DNA of 64,000 nucleotides, taken from the NCBI GenBank assembly GCA_022457155.1, contig JAJGOT010000287.1:403501-467500 (forward strand), written 5' to 3'. Below, one piece after another: positions 17,585 to 26,455 of the stretch (within the stretch, counting starts at the first letter, position 1; every line of letters starts with the position of its first letter). Source of the DNA: Cladopsammia gracilis (Eukaryota; Cnidaria; Anthozoa; Scleractinia; Dendrophylliidae). The notes beneath the pieces were generated by a model, which did not search any database, was not told the origin of the DNA, and worked only from the letters and a program-made list of their open reading frames with translations. The translations under genes and the position numbers were made by a program.

Positions 17585-17890
17585 ATGGGTCACGAAAGCT
17601 TTGCATTCAATGGAGCCATCATAGGCACTGCAGCTATAAGTCTCACTTGGTTTTGGTTTGAAGGCATGTCCGTATTACTTGGATCTTTTTCCCAGCTTCT
17701 GCATGATGAAAGGCGTAACCAGCCGCATGATGAAAGTCGTAACCGGCGGCTTGATGAAAGACGTGAAAGGCGTAACCGGAGGCTTGATGAAATACGTGAA
17801 AGGAGTAAACGGAGGCTTGATGAAATACGTGAAAGGCGTAACCGCCTACTCTCTGAACAGCAGGAGGAAGCTAATGAACAAGAACAATAA
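17585..17890 (+). CDS. Membrane-anchored protein with tandem RLDE-repeat tail
   Basis: 101 codons after AATATATATACAAAC. One hydrophobic segment (about residues 10-32) is followed by a highly charged tail made of repeats of about 11 residues (RRLDERRERRN, RRLDEIRERSK, RRLDEIRERRN), with matching DNA repeats at 17700-17850. The tail should form a charged helix. Repeat number may vary between copies. Unknown function. Confidence 0.6.
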   Translation: MGHESFAFNGAIIGTAAISLTWFWFEGMSVLLGSFSQLLHDERRNQPHDESRNRRLDERRERRNRRLDEIRERSKRRLDEIRERRNRLLSEQQEEANEQEQ

Positions 17891-17908
17891 CTGCTTAATG
17901 TATAATAT

Positions 17909-18898
17909 ATGGCTGCGAAACTCTCAAAGATCTATTACAGCCCCAAAGGCTACTGGAAAGGACTTGCCGCTGTCAAAAAGCTAGCTGCGGCAGCCAAGGT
18001 CTCTGAAGAGGTGGTTAAAAAGTGGCTCGTCAAACAAGCCCTTTGGCAAGTTTACCTCCCCGCACCACGCCATATCCCTCGGCCCAAGTTTGATGTCCAG
18101 ACTCCTAATGCTGTGCATCAAGCAGATCTACTTTTTTTGCCACACGACAAACTGCCCCACGGGCGAAAGATTTACAAATATGCTTTGACAGTTGTTGATG
18201 TGGCTAGCCGTTACAAAGCAGCAGAGCCCTTGACTTCGAAAGAGTCTGATGAAGTTTCGAAGGCGCTTACACGTATTTACAGGCGTGGGCCTTTGAAATG
18301 GCCACAACTATTGCAAGTCGATCCGGGGACAGAGTTTATGGGGGCTGTGACTAAAGAGACTGGGGCCCATAAAACAACCATTCGTCGTGGGCGCGTTGAT
18401 ATCCACAGAGACCAAGGGATTGTTGAAAGATTCAACAGAACCCTGGCTGAACGATTGTTTGGTTACCAGTACGCAGTTGAAATGAATCTGCCCTCTGGCC
18501 GTTCGACCGCTTGGGTTAAAAGATTGCCAGATGTTATCTCTGCCTTGAACAATGAAGTAACAAGATTAACTGGCAAGAAGCCTGCACTAGCAATCAAAGA
18601 GAAAGCAACCTCAGCCAAGCCCGCAACCCCATATGCTAGGTCTGTGGGCTTCTCCGAAAAGAAGCTCCCTCATGGAGTCCACGTGAGATATTTGTATCAG
18701 CCTGGCGAACTTGAGGGCGGTAGTCGACGGGCAACTGATCCGATCTGGTCTTTGAAAGTCTACAACATCGAGAAGGCTGTCACCAAGCCAGATGCACCTG
18801 TCGTGTATTATCTGTACGACGGACCCAAGCGCGGGTTTGTGCGGGAAGAGTTGATGGTTGTGCCGCTGGGTACTCAGTTGCCACCCGCTGGGTTGTGA
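17909..18898 (+). CDS. Retrovirus-type integrase (rve family), DDE
   Basis: 329 codons, intact, ATG overlapping a TATAATAT motif. An N-terminal helix-turn-helix-like region (residues 1-45) precedes the catalytic core with Asp73 ('HQADLLFL'), Asp138 ('LLQVDPGTEF') and Glu173 ('GIVERFNRT'), spaced as in D,D-35-E integrases. The C-terminal domain ends 'VYYLYDGPKRGFVREEL'. It would insert the linear viral genome into host DNA, giving the 5-bp duplication seen at the ends. The 3' end overlaps the convergent polymerase gene by 25 bp. This is a hallmark gene of Polintons/adintoviruses. Confidence 0.92.
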   Translation: MAAKLSKIYYSPKGYWKGLAAVKKLAAAAKVSEEVVKKWLVKQALWQVYLPAPRHIPRPKFDVQTPNAVHQADLLFLPHDKLPHGRKIYKYALTVVDVASRYKAAEPLTSKESDEVSKALTRIYRRGPLKWPQLLQVDPGTEFMGAVTKETGAHKTTIRRGRVDIHRDQGIVERFNRTLAERLFGYQYAVEMNLPSGRSTAWVKRLPDVISALNNEVTRLTGKKPALAIKEKATSAKPATPYARSVGFSEKKLPHGVHVRYLYQPGELEGGSRRATDPIWSLKVYNIEKAVTKPDAPVVYYLYDGPKRGFVREELMVVPLGTQLPPAGL

Positions 18899-21800
18899 AA
18901 CTCGATTGGCTCTGTGTGAATGCCGTCGGGCAACACCCAGCGCTTGTCGTAGTAGGCGCTGAGGCCCAGCTTGCGCTGTTCGTACGTGTACATGGCCCCG
19001 TTGTGCATTCGAAAGCCTCTGTTTGTTGCCATGTCTTTGTAGCCTTCAAGGGCCCGCTCGTATCTTTCCCACCGAAGCTCGTTCTGATTCTTGTTGACGC
19101 CCTTGGAGGACATCTTGGCTTCGCCGCTTTCCTCGTCTTCTACGTAATAACACTTGCTGCATAGAGCGATGGCTCGAGTGCCTTCCTTTTCAAGCTTGAA
19201 CAAACCGGGTTCTCTGCTGCTCCACTGGTCCCAGGAGAGCCAGTTCTTTTTCTCCCTTTCGAACTGGGTGCGAAGTTCTGGTCGAACTGCTTCTTCGAGA
19301 GTGTCGTATGAAAGGGCGAAGTACATGCTGTCCGTGTCCATCTGGATAAGCTCGAAGTCACGCCTGTCGAGATAGTGATCGAGGAAATCGTAGTAGAACT
19401 GCAGCATGCGCAACTTAGCAAGTTGATAGACAACGATGCCGACTTGAAAAGGCCGGTTTATGGTGACCTTGTTTTTGCGTAACTCGATCTTGTATGATCC
19501 CCCGATCTCCTCGAGATCTTCGAACCAGGCTGAGCGCAGGTGTTTGTCGACAGTGTCTTCGTCGTTGGTGTACACAACTCTTGTCTGTCGCTCAACAGCT
19601 TCGATGAACTTGCCGTAAGCGCTGTTGCCCAAAAGCTTGAACACTTCTGCGAGCAAGGTTTTTTCTTTGTGAGCATCGCCTTTCCTTCGGTTGTTTGCAA
19701 CCTCATGGACGAACCAGTCGAAGATCTTGATGGGTGTATAGTCGATCGTGCGGTAAACAGCGGTTATGTGAAGTCCGTGATTGTAAAGCCACTCTAGCAC
19801 TGGGGCGTAAAGCAGAATCTTTTTTGCTTGAAGCACACCTAGCAGCTTCTTTTGCCCGGGCAAGTGGGTTCTGTTGCTTTTCACGAGGTAGTCCTTCATG
19901 TGCTGTGGAACGTCCTCTTCGCCCACGCTGCGGTTTACAAAGAGCGGAGAAAACTCTTCGAAGTGCTCCCACAACCCCTGAGGGACTTCGATATCGACCT
20001 CGGCAAAGCCGAACCACTGCTTCGTAATCAACTTGATCCAGAAGTCTCTTGCGGCCTCTACTGGATCTTCGTACTGCACGACTTTCTCTTTACCACAGGG
20101 CATTTCCTGCAACATGGTGCTACAGTAAAGGGAGTTCGCATCGAAGCCTAGAATACGCTTGACGATGCGAGCTAGGTCGTATTTGTGTGAGCGGATGCGG
20201 GTTTCGCCACGCACGTGTTTACGTGTGAACACCAAGCTAGGTCCACCAACCACAGCCTCTTTCAGCATTGCATAGGCTTCGGCACTTGGGGCGAATAGTT
20301 GGGGTCGGTTACGACCTCTCAGGGTTCCTCTCAGGATGTATTGCATCGAAACCCCAGGCAACGAAACAGCGTCTTTGAAAATGTCAACCCCGAGCTCGGT
20401 GTAAAACGCTTTCATTTTCTCGAGGGTTTCGAGAAAGGGAGTAACATCGAGGTTGTTGTAATACTCCAGCCAGTCTCCGAAGGTCTTCATGCCGCGCTCT
20501 TTGAAAACCTGCTCGCATTGTTTGTACTCCTCTGGAGAAAGAACAAAGGAGTTTCGGAGTTGTGAGTACCAGCACCAGTATGGCGGAAGCCCCTTGTAGT
20601 CAAGTTTGTCAGCGCTGTCAAACCATTCGTATGGGAGCCAGGACTTTGTCTGCTTCGCCCCATACGTCTTTACCCATTTGTCGTAATTGATGCCTGGGGA
20701 CAGATAGTTTGTGACGTCGAGGAACTTGAAGGAGGGCGTATTGATGAACATGATTTGTCTCTGTTTCTCCCCTGCAAAGACACCGTGTTCTTGTCCGAGA
20801 TAAGAAACAAAGTGTTTTCTGATAAGGTGCAGATCGTATCGGCCTGAATTGAAGCCGACCACTGGGACCTGGTCACACCATTGTTTGATGAGTTTTTGTT
20901 GATCTTCCGTTAACCACTCAAGATCCTGCGGCATGTATTTTTGAGCTATATCATCTCGGATCGCGTTGCCACGGCGCTCCAGAGATTGATAAAACAGTCG
21001 GATAAGCTCTTGGGGATCTTTAGAGCAAATGTACTCTGGCTCAGGCTCCAACGTGTCTGCAATTGAGACTGAGATAGGCACGTGCTCGCTTTCGTAAGAG
21101 AGATCCCTGGTCGGCTGACTTGCCTTGGTCTTGTCTTGATAGGCTTCAAAGTCGTAGACGATAGCGTGTGGATATGTTTCGTTTCTTTTAGGGGGGATTC
21201 GATCGTGCCACCAGGGTCGGGGCATCTCGTGCTCCCACCTTTCAACCAAGTTGTAGCCAAGTGTCGTGAAGATCTGATTTATATGCACAGTTCTTACGAA
21301 GGCTTGCTCCCTTGTGATTGTGTTGCCTTTACGGTCAGTCGTGATCACTTCGTTTCTTTGTTCAGGTGCAGGAAAGCACTCTCGACAACCGTGCCAGTGG
21401 CAGCCGTGATACTGAAACACAGTTTTGCTTTCTGGGTGATAGCCATCAACTTTGTAGCGCCAAATGGAGCGCTCGCCTCCATGGCCACATCTGTGGTGGT
21501 GGATGTGGATGCCACGCTGTCGGGCCTCATACTCTAGCCAGCATGTGGCTTTAATGCCGAAACTGCCTTCTGGATAAAACGCCCTTTCAAAAGCTGACTC
21601 AGGAGCAAGAATCTGATTTCCCGGACAGGCAATCTTAGTTTGCCCGCGAGTGCACGTCTTGGCGTGGCGCGCTAGGTTACAGGCTTTTGTGAACCTTGCC
21701 AAACAATCGCCACAAGTGTAGTTGTTTGTGACTTTATTTATGTCAGTGATCAAGAAGGCATGTGCGTTGTAGATACCGATAGTCATCGTAGGGGTGCCGA

Positions 21801-22691
21801 CTTTGTCGTAGTGCGAAGGTGTGTAACTCAAAACAAAGTTGCCGTCATCTGTAACAGTGTAAGCGGCAATCCCTTGTCTAAAGTGCCTTTCAAGCAAGTG
21901 AAACTTTTGTAAAGTAACAACATTGCAATTAGGGCGACCTCTACGGTGAAGGGCAAAGAAGCTTTGCGCTAAGGCTCTGGCTTTGCGAGTGCTCCTGTCT
22001 ATACGAGCCCCTTGATGAACAGCCAAACACCGAAAGAGGCAAAGATCGTCGTTGTAGTTGTCAAGAGAGATGACTTCTCTTTTGTTACGAAGCCAGTCGG
22101 CAACTCGCCAAGACCGATTTGCAAAGGTTGTCGATCTAAAACCGCTTTGGCCTCAACAAAGACGGTGCTTTCGAAAACCCACTTCGTATCGGGCCTGTTG
22201 ATTTTTTCACCTTGAAGACGAAGCTCTTCTTGTTGTTGCAACCATCGTTTCGTTTGCGATAGTTTAGAAAACCAAGGGCTGCTGGTGTTTGTATAGTAAA
22301 CAATGGATTCACCAGTTTCGATATTTCGCAGCTTGTAGGCCCAGGTAAGTTTGACTTTATGCCTTCTGCGAACAGCTTGTTTGATTCTGTTCATCATTTG
22401 GGGTACAAGAGGTCTTGTTAGACCCTGAGTAAAGCGCCAGTTTATAGTTCTCTGTCTTCGTCCCGGTCTGCCTTGTTCACCCTGTTCACCGCGATCATAT
22501 AGTTCAACAATCCGACTAGGCATCAGAAAGTCACCCATACGCTCTCGATCTAAAGGGTCAAACCCTGCGAGGTTCTCGTTGCGAGGAACCTTCAAAAGGG
22601 GTTTTCTTTCTTGAGAATCGAGCCAAGCGATAAGCTCGCGCTGAGGGATATTATCGAAAACGTCACGCTCGTTGTTCATGGGTCTCGCCAT
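18874..22691 (-). pseudogene. Protein-primed family B DNA polymerase with N-terminal extension, one probable frameshift
   Basis: The main frame (18874 to about 22150) has a C2H2 zinc finger near residue 103 (numbered from codon 22026) and a Cys/His cluster 'YHGCHWHGCRECFP' near 205 resembling Vsr-type endonuclease domains. It then has Exo I 'VYDFEAY' (289), Exo II 'GFNSGRYDL' (389), polymerase motif A 'FDANSLY' (627), motif B 'LLGNSAYGKF' (797) and motif C 'MDTDSMYF' (896). This frame has no usable ATG at its start. The ATG at 22691 (right after CATATATAT) opens a second frame that overlaps it to 21999. I infer one gene of about 1,270 codons broken by a small indel near 22095-22110; two overlapping genes with a recoding signal are the alternative. 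All polymerase motifs are intact. Confidence 0.82.
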
Positions 22692-22755
22692 ATATATATG
22701 GGTTTTAGATACACAGGGGACCCCTTTGTTCAATTGGTAATAACGCGGCACCAGT

Positions 22756-23006
22756 TGTTCAAATAACGGTTTATTAGGGTCTGTAACAGCTTAAAAATAT
22801 AAGAGAACCCCCGACCCCGGAGTAGTATATAAGGAGTCAGCTCAAACACCTTTTTTTCTGAAGGCCCAAAATAAGCCTCCAAACGCCCGAGTTACCGGGC
22901 CCCCAGGGTGAATGCATGAGCCCTGGGGGCCGGTAACTCGGGCGTTTGGAGGCTTATTTTGGGCCTTCAGAAAAAAAGGTGTTTGACTGACTCCTTATAT
23001 ACTACT
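22756..23006. repeat. Right terminal inverted repeat, outer 186 bp palindromic
   Basis: Mirror copy of the left TIR. Positions 22821-23006 form the same hairpin with the loop in opposite orientation (TGAATGCATGAG). The inner part 22756-22820 matches 6147-6210 in reverse, with a few substitutions. Confidence 0.9.
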
Positions 23007-23011
23007 TACAA
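23007..23011. repeat. Target-site duplication, right (TACAA)
   Basis: Same five bases as 5956-5960, directly after the right TIR. Confidence 0.8.
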
Positions 23012-23021
23012 TGTAAAAACA

Positions 23022-24109
23022 TTAATATTTTGTGCGTAAACCTTTTTTCTTGATGATGAGATCTATTCTGTTCATTGATGCTATTGTCCTGTTTATTAAA
23101 TTGCGATCTAAATTTATGATGGTGTTGGCTACGCGTTGCGAAAACTCCTCAAACGTTTCATATGTTATGTTCTTTCTCAAAGCGTCTTGACGCAAAATTC
23201 TTTTGACGATGTTGAATATGTTTTCAATAGGATTAATATCTGGAGTACGGGGTGGGATGGGCATAAGTTTGGCCCCTACTCTCTTCCAGGCGGCACGAGT
23301 GAGCGCAGAATTTTGGCTTGGGTCTCCATCTCGAATAAAGAGCTTCGATGCACCTTTGTTAGAATCACGGAACATTCGTCCGAATTCTCTTTCAACCAAG
23401 CCTTTAAAATATTGTCCATTCAAACTATCGTATTGCTCGCAAAGAGTTACTCCTTCTTCGTAACTGATAGCCACGATAAATTTCGCCACCCGTCCACCTG
23501 AGCCGCAATGTGAGCCCTTTGAAGTACACCCAGGAGATAAGCCCTCTTGTGGTTTACGCCAAATCTTTCCTTTTGGGGCGCGCGCTTGATCCGCTAGGTT
23601 AAATTTGTGTATAAAACTTACACCATCTAAGTAAAATGCAATTGCTCTGTCCATAATTTTGCACTGTAATCCTTTTTAACCTCTTTTGCAAACTTCAACT
23701 GCTTTTTTAAGTCCCCCGTTGATAGAAGACCCTTTTGCCGACTGTTTACGTACCTATAGCCATGCGTCCTTAAGAAGCGTTGCACTGTTCTACAAGAAAC
23801 CTCCTACGTTTTCAAGTTCGCTTTTTCCATAATGCGCTTCACGGTAAAATTTCCTTCCTCTTTCCTTAAGAGAGCTATCTGTCGAAGAAGATATTTTCTC
23901 GGCCGGCCAGGTAGCTGATTATTATTCTTTACCTTGCAAATTGGTCCTTTTTTCAATCCTTTTCAAATACGATAAACAGAAGACCTCGAAATGTTCAATT
24001 CCTTCATGATTTCCTTTTGCCTTATTCCCTTCCATTTTCTTGCAAGTCGCACAAAAGCGCGAGTTTCTTCGTCAATTTTAGCCGCGAAAACCATTTTGCC
24101 TCGTTTCAT
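23022..24109 (-). pseudogene. Tc1/mariner-like (IS630) transposase, decayed
   Basis: The C-terminal 210 codons (23022-23654) keep the DDE layout: 'YLDGVSF', 'FIRDGDPSQN' and 'DINPIENIFNIVKR', the last being typical of Tc1-type enzymes. Upstream to an ATG near 24109 other phases contain a helix-turn-helix region ('RLARKWKGIRQKEIMKELNI') that hits a stop near 23965 and further stops near 23806. At least two stops and one frameshift make it inactive. Its stop codon lies only 16 bp from the right TIR of the endogenous virus, so the virus may have inserted into this older transposon. No terminal repeats of its own were found. Confidence 0.8.
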
Positions 24110-24265
24110 TCAACTCGTTAACACCATTGTAACGTCATCATAAAATTCTATAAACGCCCTTAATTAGCATACCATTAATAGCTAATTAATCCCGTTTGTA
24201 TCAATCGAAACATCCGACAACACCGATTATTATTTGTGAAAACCGATTAATTTCCTTGTACTTCA

Positions 24266-24542
24266 GACAATAGGCGACAAAATTGTTGACACATCGTCAT
24301 TTTGAACCCCATTTTGCTCAAGATAAGACATATTTTGACCCCGCCCCTCTTATTCCCCACCCCCACCCGCCCAGCCAATGTTGTTTATTGTTTACAGAGG
24401 TATGTGGCTGCAATCCTACAACATTGGAAGGGGGAGGGGGTTTCTGCAGCAAATTATAGCGAATGCAAAGAAAAAGTGATGAAATTGGCACAGAAACCGT
24501 TTGGCATACATAATGTGTCAAGTATTTTTGTCGCCTATTGTC
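24266..24542. mobile_element. MITE, copy 2 (TIR GACAATAGGCGACAAAA)
   Basis: 277-bp copy of the unit at 3538-3810, in the same orientation, differing by a few small indels and substitutions (for example an extra TT near the left end and GT near the right). Terminal repeats GACAATAGGCGACAAAA and TTTTGTCGCCTATTGTC are perfect here. Confidence 0.85.
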
Positions 24543-25025
24543 GTCTGGAGACAGGATGAGTCAGGAACTGTTTACTTAGAAGAGTTAAAGCCACGTTGAT
24601 GTTTTAGGAGACCGATAATGTTTCTTAAGTCTTGTACTTGGTCGAAAGTTTTTTCTTTTGTCCCAGTTTCCACGAAAACACTCAAGAGCTGTAATCTCAT
24701 TTTTTATAGCCGTTTTTTTTTTCAGAAAGCTCCTTGAATTAGGATGAATAGATATGTGTTTAGTGATGCTGCAGCAGAAGATAGAGACTGGAGTGTGACG
24801 TAACTAAGTGTTGTGGCCTGATCAATCAGACAAATTATGTTCACTCCACATAGTTATAAGAATACAAGAAACTGATACTGTAGTAGTATGCCAGAGTGCC
24901 GTTTGCTCATGAAAAGTAGGAAATTAGGACTGGGCCCGAGCCCAACTGGATGAATAATAACCTTTGAAGTGACAGAATGTCGAAGGATTAAATGTGTTGT
25001 TTTGCAGTTAAGTTGTTGCTAAGAT
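24543..25025. other. No recognisable gene
   Basis: Sequence between the MITE and the hAT relic. It may include degenerate 5' parts of the hAT transposase gene, but no motif is readable. Confidence 0.45.
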
Positions 25026-25800
25026 GTGGATTTATTCCCGGTTCGGGCTAACAAATGCAACTTTCAACTAACAGAGAAGAGTAAACAAATCTCAGTGAAA
25101 GGGATGAGGAAGGCTTGTTCCACAAGGTGGTTGAGTTTTGAGAAGTCTGTAGCTGCCCAGTATCAAGAATACGAGGCTGTCCTTCATATCCTTCAAGCTC
25201 TGGATGAAAGTGGCTGTGCTACAACTCACGGGCTGCCCAAAAGGCTAAAAGAGGGGAAATTCCTTGGAGTTTTTATCACTTTGAAAAATGTCCCGCTAGT
25301 CCTGTCTCATTTGTCAAAGGCATTTCAAGCGGGATCAGTGGCCTTCTCTCAAATTGTTCCTGTTATCAACACTACCAAAGCCAGTCTGAGGAGCTACTGG
25401 AAACCAACTCACCAGTGAAGAAATTTGAAACTACTCTTGATTCGTCGCTAACATCTGTGAAGATCTCAAGATGTCTATTGCACAACAGAGCAATATATCA
25501 CCAGCATGGTTGAAAACATTTTAGCTCGATTCGCTAGCAGTTCTCCCCTGCTTGCAGCACTGTGCCAAAAAGCAGTGAGTTGGGTTTCAATGTCTATGGC
25601 AACAAGAATATTTCTACCCTTGCTGAGCACTTTAACCAGGGTGATGCAAGTGCCTTTAAAATTGTGAAGAACAGATGCTTGAAGCAATGCTTAAAGATGG
25701 TACCTCTTGTGAACCAAGCAGTTCAGACCTGGCTGGACAAAATGAACAGAAAGAAGCTTCCAAGCAGACAAGGCATGAAAGGCTCAGTTCCCACATCTAC
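25026..25800 (+). pseudogene. hAT-type transposase fragment
   Basis: One frame (25026-25418) reads 'ACSTRWLSFEKSVAAQYQEY' and further helical sequence. The RWLS element before a long helical domain is typical of hAT-derived proteins (ZMYM/KIAA1586-like, C-terminal half). Another phase at 25562-25804 continues with 'LGFNVYGNKNISTLAEHF', also characteristic of that group. Stops and a phase change separate them. The catalytic N-terminal residues and hAT ends are missing. A non-autonomous or dead fragment. Confidence 0.6.
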
Positions 25801-26455
25801 GTAAGCTGCCCTTTCCTAAACATTATTATTGCATGACGCTTGACAGTAATATCAACATTCATTCAAAAGGCAGTTAAGAGCGCCTGTCTGTAGAAATCAA
25901 ACATATCGCGGCAAGTGATAAAATTGGATTCTTTTGATATTTTAATGTTAGATAGATTAAGGTATAACAAAAATCACTGGATACCTTTTTCGGCCAAATA
26001 TCTTTATTTTAAAGAAAAATGCAAAAAACGAAATTCCGTTAAAATCGCCATGAAAGCGGAAAATTATTGCACAACTTTGACAGTCTCACTTACAAAAACA
26101 ACTAGCGCTACGGCATTTAAAACATGAAAATCGTATTTTGCAATCTTTAGATATCCAGAAGAGTGATTTATGGAATAATTATGTTGTTCTTTGCGTGCAA
26201 AATAATTTTATTTCGAAGACTTACACTTTACTTCTTTAAAAGTACCTCGTAAACAAAACAATTTTTCCCCATGTGCTAAACCTTCAAACAGATTAAGTTT
26301 CTGTTGGTTAATTTTTATAAAGATGATCTCAGGATTGCCGTAAAAATTTCCTTGGGCAAATGATTCAGAGTGACACGAGAGCATTTCAAAGTTTGTGAAA
26401 ATTAAGAGTTATTTGACCTTACGAGGTCAACAATCAATTTGCGGGTCACATAATA

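Larger units (their letters stand above)
5961..23006. mobile_element. Complete Polinton/adintovirus-like endogenous virus, 17.05 kb
   Basis: The element is bounded by inverted repeats of about 250 bp and flanked by a TACAA duplication. It encodes the defining set for Polinton-like viruses: protein-primed family B polymerase, retrovirus-type integrase, double jelly-roll major capsid protein and FtsK/HerA-type packaging ATPase. It also has a YqaJ-like nuclease, a VLTF3-like transcription factor and about ten accessory or virion proteins. Genes are tightly packed, often overlapping by a few bases at convergent ends. Five genes are broken (MCP, ATPase, a 116-codon protein, a 140-codon protein, and the polymerase 5' region), so this copy cannot make virions by itself. 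An adenain-like maturation protease, usual in Polintons, was not found. Confidence 0.93.

Noticed and set aside
17658..17984. 108-codon frame with VKGVTGGLMKY repeats
   Set aside because: Alternative phase of the RLDE-repeat gene; the ATG with the upstream AT motif is that of the 17585 frame.
22012..22120. C-terminal transmembrane helix of the frame ending at 21999
   Set aside because: If the frameshift near 22100 is real, this hydrophobic end is out-of-phase reading and not a true membrane segment.
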